From Seminavis robusta (lineage: Eukaryota; Bacillariophyta; Bacillariophyceae; Naviculales; Naviculaceae): a stretch of DNA of 30,397 nt. The position numbers and the translations under genes are program-made. The notes beneath the pieces were generated by a model. The model did not search any database. It was not told the DNA's origin and was given only the letters and a program-made list of their open reading frames with translations. Where the stretch lies: positions 1 through 30,397 of the forward strand of contig CAICTM010001377.1 in assembly GCA_903772945.1 (NCBI GenBank). Reading direction: 5' to 3'. Positions 9,761 to 19,170 of the stretch are shown piece after piece; position 1 is the stretch's first letter; each line of letters starts with the position of its first letter.

Positions 9761-11808
9761 CTACCTTTCGTCCAGGAGCGTCCCGTAGCTACTTCGCGTC
9801 ATGTACAAGAGCGCCACACAGGCAAACATGGATATCAGGCAAAGCCCGGAAATGATGGCATGGGTGATGCGAAAGCATTCTTCTCCAAAGCAGGTTGTTT
9901 CATCGCCCTCGATATGTTGTTCGTAGACAAACTGCGTCAGGAATTTGGCAATGGAAAGAGTCCCTACGGCACAGGTGAATCCATCGGCAAACATGTAGTT
10001 GGCTCCGTGATTGACCGTGCCAAATAAATCACCCACGACCAGGACCATGAGTGGCCACAGCATGCCAAAGGAAATGCCCTAAACATCACACACAGCAGTG
10101 AGTTGCTGCTGCTTTATCAAAAACAAAGAGCCACGTTGTTACTACTCACCGTCAATACAATCCCCAAGACAAACAATAGTAGATTGGAGGACGTCGTCAT
10201 GGCCATTATGGCATGTCCCGCGACGGCAAAGGCACAACTGAGTACCAAAAATGCCGGTCGAGGCACTCCTCGACGAATGCCAAAGAGTGTCGTCTTCCAT
10301 TGCAGTGCCGCTTCACTGACGGCTCCGGCTGTGACGCGCGCCAATGCCTGCGACACACTAAACATGGCCAAACAGGCGGCTGCCGTTTGTTGTGGATTCG
10401 TTTGGTCGTCCTCCGCCGAAAGGGATGATTGTACCAGTTGTCCCATGTTAATGGTCAACATGGTGCCCGCCCCGACCAACATGGTGCTGGCTCCCAAAAA
10501 GAGCCATGCGGGAAGTGTTTGCAACATTTCCGGCAAGGTGCGATCGGGAATGGGTTGGGGTGTTTCCAAAAACTCGTCGTCGTCATCATCATCCCGCCAA
10601 CTCATTTGTTTGTCATCATTGTCGGGACGCCAACTAACTTGCTTGTCGTCACTAGTAGTGGGAAGACCAATATTTGTTTCTCCATCATCGTTATCACCAT
10701 CATGATAGACCATCTTGTTTGCTTGGCTATTATTATTGGAAGGAGGAAGGAGCATCATGCGTTCTCCCTTATTCTGGGCAAGAGTGCCAGCACTGGTATC
10801 TCGTTCCATGGCGGATCGCACCCGACGTCGAATGGACGATTGCGATCGTTGAAACTGTTTGCGATGGGACTCTTGTAGTGCGGTTGATGTGGGTACCAGA
10901 AACAAGCCCAGAACGGGTCCAATCCAAAAACTCAAAATGACCACTCCATGGAGCCAATCTGGAATTTGAAAGCCTTTCGTAGTACTGGAATTGGATTGAT
11001 GTGAAAACAATGTCAAGGCACTACTTCCCACCACCACCATGGACAGTGCGAGTAGTCCGACGTAAATGACATGATAATGTTGATTGGTGGAATCATCCTT
11101 GGTTCCCTTTTTGTCGAGTAGTTGTTGTGTGGGCAATGCAAGTGCGGCAGGAAGGACAATGGCGACAATGGCACAGACGGAACTCATGGCCAAGAAATCG
11201 AGATCGGACGATGTCTTGATGGCGTGAAAGAGGGAGGAAAAGACTCCAGCTCCCAGTCCCAAATATGCCTTGGCGGCTCCAACGGCATTTCCCTTGGTAC
11301 CCAATTCACAGCTCGTGACAATGGATTTGAAAACACCACCAATGACCATATTGTTGCTGGTAAAAATGAGAATGGACAAACCACACAAAATGGGAATGAT
11401 ACTCGTCATGCCCGTCGCTTCCAGTATGACGTCGTTACCCCATTTGGCTGCCATCCAATAACACGCCAATCCAAAACTCTGCATGGCACCTCCCCACAAC
11501 AACGCTTGCCGAGGACCCCACGCATCGACCAGCAATCCCGGAATCCACGAAATCAAACCGGCGGCAAAGGATGCCGCTCCGAGGGTATCCAATTCCGATT
11601 GCGTCAAGGAAAATGTCGCTTTCAACGTCTCGGCGTAGACACCAAAACTGTAGGTTGGACCACCCGTGGCCAGAATGGCCAAAAAGGCCGTCACCAAAAT
11701 GCCAATATTCGAAATGCCATTGCTGTTCTTATTAGTGGTGTTGGTGGGCAAAGCACCTGCATGATAGGGAGAGTAATACGGAGATGCTGGACTCTTAATC
11801 ACAACCAT
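9761..11808 (-). CDS. Major-facilitator transporter, nodulin-like type, two exons
   Basis: Exon 1 is 11808-10150 (553 codons) and exon 2 is 10078-9761. The 71-bp intron 10149-10079 has donor ACG/GTGAGT and acceptor TTTAG/GGC and keeps phase 0, joining FVLGIVLT to GISFGMLWPL. The product is 658 residues, longer than a usual MFS carrier because of a charged central loop. The N-terminal half has about six membrane segments, beginning with NIGILVTAFLAILATGGPTY and followed by SFGVYAETLKATFSLTQSEL. This resembles the Nodulin-like branch of MFS, so a plasma or organelle membrane carrier is likely. The substrate cannot be read from sequence. The loop between the halves holds a near-repeat (DDKQVSWRPDN, DDKQMSWRDDD) and a poly-Asp run. 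The second half resumes with membrane segments and ends GTLLDER. Confidence 0.88.
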
Positions 11809-11915
11809 GGTTCATCTAGCTAGCTAGTAAGCACTGGCAGAGATTGTGCCAATGGTGGCACAGCTTCGCTTTTGTTCTGGAAGATGGAACCAAGTGCGAA
11901 GTGCAAGTGGGAAGG

Positions 11916-11935
11916 AGATTAAACCCACAAAGCTG
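11916..11935. repeat. Copy A of a block shared with the BTB gene upstream region
   Basis: The 20 bases AGATTAAACCCACAAAGCTG are identical to 14213-14232. They lie 108-127 bases upstream of the transporter ATG. Weaker similarity continues further upstream (about 12262-12305 against 14395-14455). Confidence 0.7.
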
Positions 11936-11970
11936 AAAGAACATGATACTTCACAAATGCATGTCCGGTA

Positions 11971-12050
11971 CCTGCAACATGTTCGATCTACCTGCAACAT
12001 GTTCGATCTACCTGTGACATGTTCGATCTACCCGCAACATGTTCGATCTC
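11971..12050. repeat. Four-copy 20-bp tandem repeat upstream of the transporter
   Basis: Four head-to-tail copies of a 20-base unit (CCTGCAACATGTTCGATCTA) lie about 160-240 bases upstream of the transporter start. Copies 1 and 2 are identical; copies 3 and 4 carry one or two changes. Each contains ACATGT, part of an AACATGTT palindrome, so the array could be a cluster of protein-binding sites; it may also be a plain minisatellite. Confidence 0.85.
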
Positions 12051-12641
12051 CCTTGTCATTGCTCCGCGAAGAGGAAAAGCGGGTTTAGAGTAGCGAGGTT
12101 ATCTACCTTACAGAAGCTGGAGGATACCCCCGAATTAATCCACAAAGCCCTTGGCGTAGGTACCAGCCCTTCGTAGTAGAATCAATCGACAAAGCAGAAA
12201 CAACACTTGGTGTACTTCTAACTAATAACGTAGTGCTATCGCAAAGCAAGACAAAGCAAATTACGAAACGACCAACGTGATCATTCATAGTCAGTAGTTT
12301 TTGTTTTGTTGTGCTTTCAAAAAAGAAGCCACACATTTACGTGGAAGATAACGAGGAGGAGGATACGCTCGCTCCTATAAGAATTGGCTAGCTTGTACAG
12401 TACCAGTACCGTAGAGGATAATAGTGCAGAGGATAAGACATGGCATTTTGATACCCACGCTGCATGATTTTAGTTGCATGCCTTCACATCACCCAATAAT
12501 CCTTTTTTCTCTTCTTGCATCCTTGATCTGCTTCTCCAATGTGCCTCATTGGTTTCTCTCAATAGACAATCATACCATATATGCGGCACAATATATAATT
12601 GGAGCTCAAACTTACCCATGGAGTGTAGCACTAGAGGACAT

Positions 12642-14074
12642 CTATAGATTGCCCATGCAGAGCATCTGGACATCCTCAATTGTGGCACTTCCATTGGAAC
12701 ATGATACAGCTGGAACAAGACTAGCCAAGTCACCAACAAGATGGGTTCGCAAATCAGAAACTGCTACAACGGAGTCTTGATCATTGACTGAGATTGATAG
12801 AGTCCCATTTCCTGGAGCTCCGGATGATAAATCAAGGGTCATGGTGACACATGATCCATCTCCAAACTTGGCCGCTTCTCCTAGAGGTCTACAAACAGAT
12901 TTTTTGTTGGAATATTCATATCCATTGTGTCCATAGACACCCCAACAATGTGCTTGACGCCCGCAGAACTTGTCTGGTTTGAAAGAGTGTGTAGATTTAG
13001 TCACACCTAGCCAAAAGTCATCTAGCCAGAAGCCACTGTTGGAGTTTGTGGTGACAGTCCATCGATACTTTCCCCCCAATGCAAAAGCAGCCCCATTGAA
13101 GATGTCACTCTTCCGAACATTGCGAGCTGAAGTAGTGAGAGCCTTAGATTGGGCAAATTTCCACTCAACATTATGATAAAGAGGCTTGTGTACAGCAATT
13201 TTGTGGTGATGCTTTGCTTTCTTTGCTTGTTTCTTGTAGGCATCCAACAGTTGGCCTGTTGTCACCAAACTGGATGTCTCAACAAGACTTGCCAAGTCAT
13301 CGGGATCAATACATTCAAGATCCACATAGTTTTGAACCAAGGCTGTGGCTGAGTTTTGGCGGTCTGCATTGACTGGCTCACAGGTGGACCATGTGTGGAT
13401 CAGTTCGAAGAGCTTCATATTGTCGAGCTTGGCCTTGGCATCCTGAAGGATGGCTCCCAGCACAGTGGCAGAAATGCGCCCTAGAACAGCATTGTGAAAT
13501 TCCCCAGATACTCCACAGAACATGCTCCAAGCCCGACTGACCAATTCCTCGGACACAACAGGTCCCGCTTGCTTGGACGCTGCCAAAATAGCAATGGCTA
13601 TCAAAGGTTCCATCTTCATGAAGAATGTCAGGCATTTCTGAGCCTTTTGGCAGAGACCTGTCAATCCAACGTACATAGCTGCTTCAGTCAATGACACCAA
13701 GGCCTGGAATTCCTCCATGCAATCATTGGAAATTTCCAAAGAGGCTCCAGTGGCGTCTTTGGAAGAGATTCCGGTGGCGTCTTCTGAATATTTGGCCAAA
13801 AGAATGCCAGCGTCGGTATGGATATACTCCACAACTGCCTCAAGAACATCACTGGAGAATCCAATGGATACTACTGCATCAGTGGATTCCTTGAATTGAC
13901 CATCCTTTTTGAACAGGGTCTTAAAGTATTCGCTACGGACAGAAAGGGCTATTCGATTGGCAGGAACCATCCTCCATCTGTGCCTTTTAGAGATACATCA
14001 TGATAGTCTTCATCTGCCAATCGGGCAAAGGCTTGGGCGAGAGGCACCTCAGTGGACTCAACTTTGGCAGACAT
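12642..14074 (-). pseudogene. BTB-BACK protein with SPRY-like C-terminus, reading frame broken near the start
   Basis: The long frame (13970-12642, 442 residues) starts inside a BTB/POZ domain: PANRIALSVRSEYFKTLF is the classic part after the first BTB strand. A helical BACK-like region follows, then at about 290-442 a SPRY/B30.2-like domain (GKYRWTV, FWLGVTK, CWGVYGHNGYEYS, GNGTLSISVND). The missing BTB start is present just upstream in another frame: an ATG at 14074 opens 41 codons containing ARLADEDYHDVSLKGTDGG and stops at 13949. The two frames differ by one missing base near 13970-13978. BTB proteins usually serve as substrate adaptors for Cullin-3 ubiquitin ligases. Either this is a recent frameshift pseudogene, a sequencing error, or the shorter protein is translated from 13970. 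No intron of plausible length would fix the frame. Confidence 0.8.
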
Positions 14075-14132
14075 GGTTGGTGACAGATCAGAAAAGACCA
14101 TGAAGAGGAGGGCGTTGGTGTGTTGGGATGGT

Positions 14133-14156
14133 GTTTTGACGTTTTGACGTTTTGAC
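14133..14156. promoter_or_regulatory. Triple 8-bp repeat with CRE-like TGACG cores
   Basis: GTTTTGAC occurs three times head to tail, 59-82 bases upstream of the BTB-gene ATG at 14074. The junctions create TGACGT, TGACGT and TGACGC. These hexamers are those described as CO2/cAMP-responsive elements bound by a bZIP factor in Phaeodactylum carbonic-anhydrase promoters, as I recall. Function here is inference. Confidence 0.45.
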
Positions 14157-14212
14157 GCAGTCCCTTTGAGTTTTGAGGAGAAAGTAGACTACATCTAGCT
14201 AGTTGCGAAGCA

Positions 14213-14232
14213 AGATTAAACCCACAAAGCTG
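14213..14232. repeat. Copy B of the shared upstream block
   Basis: Identical over 20 bases to 11916-11935 and placed 139-158 bases upstream of the BTB start, on the same side of its gene as copy A. CATCTAGCTAG also precedes both copies on their gene-proximal side. Confidence 0.7.
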
Positions 14233-14558
14233 CAAGAATACATGGTCAAAAATACCTCGATGAATCTTCACTGCGTGTGGAGTCGAGTCCATGGTCAAAA
14301 AGATGTTCATGAAGTGCAACAACTACCTGTAGCTAGACTATTGCCGTACCGGTGTGCACTGGTTGCATCATCACAAAGCTACCTGGTAAGCAACCTACGA
14401 AACCTACGAAACCATCAATGTGGTCATCCATATCAGTCCTTTGGTTGGTTTTTAAAACCTAAATCGGCACAACCAAATCTACTGTACCGGTACCGGTAGC
14501 TCCGGGAGTCATGCTAGACAGCGCGACTTATCGGAGCCCAAAATATCATATATTCTAT

Positions 14559-15596
14559 TTACTTGTCTTTCTTGATTTCATCACTACTACTATTGCTCAC
14601 GGGAGGGACCCGGTCCATCTCCAGAGATGCCAGAGCCATACAGCAGGCTGCCCCAGGTCCAAAAAAGGGTGTCAACAGCAGCACTTCGGCCACACTGCTC
14701 AGCTTGCGGGAGGCAATGTGCAATACCAACCCCACCCACAACACGGACGCATCAATTGACATGAATTGGATCGATGGGTGCGCATCGGTCCACAAGTCCT
14801 TCCAGAGGGCTTCGTAATCCATTCCGTAGTTTATAAGGACCGTGTAAATCATGTAAAACCATCCCAGTAGTGCCAAGATTCCACCCATACCAAAGGACAC
14901 GCCCGCGGCTTCCGCACTAGCGGCGACATCTTTCTGTGTGGGAGTTGCAGGAGGTCCGAGTATCCAGGCAATCAATCCAGTCAGACAAATCAATGGTCCT
15001 GCCAATGTCCCCGCTACTAACGTCCATTCGTCTGAATCCACCGGCAAGACAAATGCCGCCACGGAAAGCAGAGTAAAAGGGAGACACCAGAACACCAGAC
15101 TCCGTGCCAAGGAAAGATTGACAACTCCACTCTCATTGGCAAAGAAACAGTAGCTCGGTACCCAAAGGAGGGGAAATACCACTGAAATGCCCAAAAATTG
15201 TGCAATCAAACTGAACGTGGTGGGCCACAACAAGAGGGCTCGATTGCCACTCCGTCCGGCCTCCAACAAGATCAACATCATGGCTGGAATGGCACTGATT
15301 ATTGTCGTTCCCCACGTGAGCATTCCAGCCGGACTGCGCTCCACCAAAAACACAAAGAATTGGGTAATCATGCAGACAAAGACATCCAGCACCCCCATGC
15401 CTGCCAGTTTGTCGTAGCGGTGATAACCCGTTTGTGCCACAAAATCTTCCATGGTAGCATAGTCTTTGGCATTGCCGCAAGCTGCCAAGATGGGTTCAAA
15501 TGTGTCCTTGGTCACGGCCTGAGTAACCACAAAGGCCCCCGCTCCCGCGATAATGGACAAAATGGCGATGGGAGTGGACAGTGTCGACCTGGCCAT
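14559..15596 (-). CDS. Polytopic membrane protein of unknown function
   Basis: The 345-residue protein starts at the ATG at 15596 (context ACCATGGCC). It has about nine hydrophobic segments, for example TPIAILSIIAGAGAFVV near the N-terminus, VFVCMITQFFVFLVE, TTIISAIPAMMLILLEA, VSFGMGGILALLGWFYMIY and VAEVLLLTPFFGPGAACCMA, and ends in a short polar tail (SNSSSDEIKKDK). The first segment may act as a signal anchor. I see no transporter signature motif and do not recognise the family; enzyme or carrier roles are both possible. The frame is intact and codon use looks like its neighbours. The nearest genes are on the same strand but separated by about 500-900 bases, so there is no sign of co-transcription. 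Confidence 0.82.
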   Translation of the reverse strand: MARSTLSTPIAILSIIAGAGAFVVTQAVTKDTFEPILAACGNAKDYATMEDFVAQTGYHRYDKLAGMGVLDVFVCMITQFFVFLVERSPAGMLTWGTTIISAIPAMMLILLEAGRSGNRALLLWPTTFSLIAQFLGISVVFPLLWVPSYCFFANESGVVNLSLARSLVFWCLPFTLLSVAAFVLPVDSDEWTLVAGTLAGPLICLTGLIAWILGPPATPTQKDVAASAEAAGVSFGMGGILALLGWFYMIYTVLINYGMDYEALWKDLWTDAHPSIQFMSIDASVLWVGLVLHIASRKLSSVAEVLLLTPFFGPGAACCMALASLEMDRVPPVSNSSSDEIKKDK

Positions 15597-15828
15597 GGTT
15601 GGGTATTGTCGTGTTTGGTGTGATTTGTGTGTTTGGTGTAATTATCAGATTCTGTGATGATGTACCTTGCTAGGCTGCTATCCTCTCTAAAAGGTGCCTT
15701 TCTTCTGTTCTTGGTTGTTCTTGTCTGCCGGTATGCTGAATGCTTGCTTCTTAGCTTGGCTCTTTGCTTCCCTCAACAACAATCGTTGCATCTTTGATCT
15801 TTTACCATCTCCCGTCGCCGAAATGCAA

Positions 15829-15853
15829 GAGTGAGTGAGTGAGTGAGTGAGTG
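15829..15853. repeat. (GAGT)n microsatellite
   Basis: About six uninterrupted GAGT units, in a non-coding region. Confidence 0.9.
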
Positions 15854-15970
15854 CCACGTCATCAACCGCTTTAAACCTTTGAGAAGTTCCTTTAATCTGC
15901 GTCTACTTATGGGTTTATGGTTTAGACACTTGTCTATTTTAAAAATACCCACTGGCACGGACTCGGAACC

Positions 15971-16053
15971 GTGGTACCGTACGGTACCGGTACACCGGTA
16001 CCAGTACCGTACCCTACCCTACCCCACCCCACCCGTACCCTACCGTACCGTAC
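15971..16053. repeat. GTACC/TACCC simple-sequence tract
   Basis: About 83 bases made almost wholly of GGTACC, CGTACC and CTACCC units, grading from palindromic GGTACCGGTACACCGGTACC into a strand-asymmetric C-rich run. It resembles the many shorter GTAC tracts elsewhere in the window and may form hairpins. Confidence 0.85.
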
Positions 16054-16501
16054 CTTCGTCCTCCTTCAATAGCTCTTCAATTAACCAAGCTACTGTCAAG
16101 CTACCGTATGGTACAGCACAGTTGCAACAAAGCTCAACACTGAACGAATAATGGTGAAGAGGCTTGATGACATTTGCCTCCTTCGGCGGATGGTTGCAAT
16201 AGCTACGACTAGCTAGCTAGCTAGATCCATATCGTTGCCACCAGCCATGCGCAGACCGCCGGTATGGCTTTCAGTTGCTACGAGTGGCAATGCGAAGTCC
16301 CAAGGCTGAAACATGAAACCGTGCGTACCGTACCTACCAACTAGCTAGCAAAGAGTATGCATTTGGCTGCTTGTAATTTCCAACGGGGAACAATTAGGCA
16401 TTATGAAGCAAGTTGCGCTGCTGGTATCTATAGCGCACCTCCACTATTCGTAGTTACAGTTTTTGTCAGATCCAGCTAGTAGGAGACTCTCAACCATTTG
16501 T

Positions 16502-17047
16502 TCATTCCGCTGCATTCGAGGCCTGCTGCAATTGGCACCTGGCATCCCTCGATTGCAGTATCCGATTGCGTATTTTCAGTAGTCGTGGCGGCAGCAAATA
16601 GTAACCACAAGAGCCTTCCTCGGTTGAGGATTGTGCAATGATCTGCAGAGAGGCGGCCAAAGTGGGATGCTCCTCTGCTTGCTCCTGGGTACACGAGAGC
16701 AGGGAAGATTGGCTCAAATCCTCTTCGGTTTCGTCGTCGTCGTATTGATTGTATGGACTCGGAGGCTTGGGTATTCCATGTTGGAGTCTCCAGGTTTCAA
16801 TTTCATGCCGGAGCTCTTCCTCTTCTTTAAGGTCTTGGGGATACAGAGGTTTCCGTGTCAGCGGGTGAGTTCCACCATTCAAGTCATTGCCAAAGTAGAG
16901 CCACTCAAGGATGGCCCAACGCTCAAAGCAGCGGCCACCGGGTGCCCTAACGGGATGGACCATGACTTCCAGGGTGATGGGACAAACAAATCGTGAGGGT
17001 GGGATCACCTTTCTCTGAAGGTCCTCCATTGCATCCACCATGGGCAT
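16502..17047 (-). CDS. U-box domain protein, probable E3 ubiquitin ligase
   Basis: The first in-frame ATG (17047) gives 181 residues; the frame extends to a TTG at 17059 only. Residues about 15-75 form a U-box: RFVCPITLEVMVHPVRAPGG, then CFERWAILEWL and HPLTRKPLYPQDL. This fold resembles a RING finger without zinc ligands and recruits ubiquitin-conjugating enzymes, so a ubiquitin-ligase role is likely by family. A helical ELRHEIETWRLQHG segment follows the U-box, as in other diatom U-box proteins, then an acidic Gln/Ser-rich tail of about 90 residues with no recognised substrate-binding domain. The protein is small and single-exon. The usual DPV after the IM position is replaced by HPV. Confidence 0.85.
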   Translation of the reverse strand: MPMVDAMEDLQRKVIPPSRFVCPITLEVMVHPVRAPGGRCFERWAILEWLYFGNDLNGGTHPLTRKPLYPQDLKEEEELRHEIETWRLQHGIPKPPSPYNQYDDDETEEDLSQSSLLSCTQEQAEEHPTLAASLQIIAQSSTEEGSCGYYLLPPRLLKIRNRILQSRDARCQLQQASNAAE

Positions 17048-18221
17048 GTTGGAATGCAAATGCTAGCAATTTGAACAAGAGATGCTAACTTTGGAAAGAA
17101 TGCAGGCACCAAGATTTATGTCAGCTTCTCGGTTTTCCCATTGATCAAGCGCAAAACGCTACCACCAATCACTCACCTATCTTTTCTGAAATGACCTCGC
17201 TTTAAATTTATTTGTGAAACAAGGAAACTAGACTAGCTGGAAAAGGAAGGAAAGTGCCGAACGATCAATCAAGTCCTTCCCTTGGTCAGGTAAGTACTAG
17301 CTAGCTAGTAGTACTGCTACAGTATGGTACTACTGTTTTTAATAGAGTAGAAACTGGGACTTTTCGGACAAGGAAAGCACCTTGTTTTTACCCTGATTGG
17401 GCATCTGGGAACCGTCGCCGTTAAGTCACTAAACGTCGGTGGGTTTCAACATTAGAAATAATTGACATAAGTAACTGTTGTTGAAGCTCTTGTTGAAAGT
17501 TGAAAGGTGATGATCAATTATTGAGCTTTGAGCTCCGCATCTCCGCATTCCTGCGTTCTTCCGCTGCAGGCGGTACTGGTCAGTCGAAGAACCTTGAGGC
17601 TGACAAAATTGTAGTAAGGTCCTTTCACTTGCAGTACTAGTATGCATCGCATGCCGGTACCAGTACGTGTATGAGCTGCACATGTGCAAGCACGTCTTGA
17701 ATTGTTGCGGCGGGCTGTTGAAAAAGCTGAAGTTATGAAGTTATGTGGACTTGTATTGCGGTGATTCTCATTGGAAACAAGTACTCGAGCACTGAGTATG
17801 GAATTCTGGAATTCAGCGCTGCTATCATCTGATACTGACTTATTCCATTAAAGCATATAGAGGCCGGATGCTTGAATTCTCGTTCTGTCAAGGCGGTCTA
17901 AAGGCTGGCACTACCGGTACCGTACCCTGACTCCTGAGCAAAGGATAACAGTGGCGGGGACATGGCGAGAATAGCAAGATACTTCAAGGTCTACAATTTG
18001 GAATTGGGAACTACTCGAGTGTTCTTTAGCTGCCTATAGCTCAGTCTTAATGGATGTTTCTTTCGGCAGACTCTATGGGGTGACGCAAATAGCGTCCTCC
18101 CGAATTGCAGAAGTTGCTGCTGATTGCGGAGCTCTGAGCAATTTCACTTGAAACTATAATTGCACGTTCTTGCATGCGCCAAAGTTCGCAATTGCTTGAC
18201 GGCGGCTACGGTACGGCTGAG
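17048..18221. other. Intergenic, no gene recognised
   Basis: About 1.2 kb without a believable gene. It contains a hairpin-prone AGTACTAGCTAGCTAGTAGTAC stretch near 17282-17310, a GAAGTTATG tandem pair near 17730, and several GGTACC motifs. Rests of the recombinase's missing C-terminus were looked for on the minus strand below 18222 and not found. Confidence 0.5.
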
Positions 18222-19170
18222 CTACTCTGGAAAGCGATGCAAGGTCTTTTTAGGTCTCCGCGACCCAGTTGTTGAGAGATCCATAAGCAAATTAAACGCT
18301 TCTTCATCGTCGACACGGTAGTGGCCAAACAGAAACTTGGGATCACCGTGTCCCCTCTCAAGACGAGTCTCGATCCAAATAGCCAAGGCAATCAGGACGC
18401 AAAAGTCAGGGTCGGCGGCACCCAGCATGATCTGGTTGGGGCAATCACGCTCCTCCTGGACGTTCTTGCTCCATGAGACCTTGGTTTCGAGAGCGAAGCC
18501 TGGAAACTTGGAGTGGCTGTGCAGATCCAATGTCTCCATGTTGGTCAAATCATCAGTGCGGCCAATCAAGTGAAACTGAACCTTCAACATGGTTGGGATC
18601 TTGATCGTCGTGTCAATGTTCGCTCCTCCATCGCGTTCCACAATGCGAATGGTCTTGCGGAATTCCCGGATCTTGAGATCCCTCTTGACATTGGATTTCC
18701 TGCCCTGCTTCCTGACCTCAGCCTTCTTCACAGCTTTGATCACTTCATTGACAACCCTGGATCGAGTTGGATTCCCAACATTGGGACCAACAGCCCATGA
18801 TGCGTGGCGGTTCGGATGGAAGTAGCTGATGGCCTTCTTGTACTGGTCAAGAGTGGAAGATCTCTTGTGGGTGGGGCGGTCATTGGGCCCTGGGTTGATC
18901 TTTCCATAGGCAAGGAAGTTCAGGAACTGGGCGACATCAGTGGGTGTAATGGCTAGGAACTCGTCCTGAAAAAAAGTAATGAAAAGCGACCATGGTGTGA
19001 GCGACGATGTTTGATCAGCGAAATGACAGATTTGGCGAAGGAGCGAAGGAACGTACCTGTGTAAAGTTCCTCTTGCTATCATATGGTGTCTGCCGGCCAT
19101 GCTTCCAAGACATAAACCTGGCAACGGCGGGCCGGTACTGTTGATCAAGTGACTTGCGCTTCCTCGCCAT
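18222..19170 (-). CDS. Truncated tyrosine-recombinase-like protein, two exons
   Basis: Exon 1 is 19170-19057 (38 codons, starting MARKRKSLDQQYRPAVARFM) and exon 2 is 18965-18222. The 91-bp intron has donor ACACAG/GTACGT and acceptor TTTTTTTCAG/GACGAG, phase 0. The product is 285 residues. The N-terminal part resembles the core-binding domain of tyrosine recombinases (AQFLNFLAYG, TLDQYKKAISYFHP). Around FHLIGRTDDLTNME sits the likely first catalytic Arg box. WSKNVQEERDCPNQIMLGA and FCVLIALAIWIE follow, typical of a recombinase family common in diatoms and related to Crypton-type elements, as I recall. The usual C-terminal H-x-x-R box and nucleophilic Tyr are missing: the frame ends RRPKKTLHRFPE. 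It is thus probably inactive as a recombinase, or a fragment of a mobile element. Confidence 0.75.

Larger units (their letters stand above)
11809..12641. other. Intergenic, promoter side of the transporter gene
   Basis: Besides the two repeats listed separately, this region has CTAGCTAGCTAG immediately before the transporter start (about 11816-11827) and a GTACAGTACCAGTACCG run near 12396. The stretch also includes the 3' flank of the BTB gene. No additional gene was found. Confidence 0.5.
14075..14558. other. Intergenic, promoter side of the BTB gene
   Basis: This holds the CRE-like repeat, the shared block and a TACCGGTACCGG run near 14482-14497. It also includes the 3' flank of the next minus-strand gene. 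No gene was found. Confidence 0.5.
15597..16501. other. Intergenic, repeat-rich
   Basis: This 905-base stretch has GT-rich sequence just upstream of the membrane-protein start, the GAGT microsatellite, the GTACC tract and CTAGCTAGCTAGCTAG near 16210. No believable coding frame or RNA gene was found. Confidence 0.55.

Noticed and set aside
11971..12050. CRISPR-like repeats
   Set aside because: The 20-bp units abut one another with no spacers, and the setting is eukaryotic.
12424..12780. Plus-strand open frame of 118 codons
   Set aside because: Its second part lies antisense to the SPRY-like end of the BTB gene, and its composition shows no protein family.
17429..17689. Minus-strand open frame of 86 codons
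   Set aside because: No conserved motif, no plausible domain, and a sequence rich in local repeats.
18032..18110. tRNA-like sequence (TGCCTATAGCTCAGT)
   Set aside because: The start resembles a tRNA A box, but no GGTTCRA-type B box, anticodon stem or matching acceptor stem follows.
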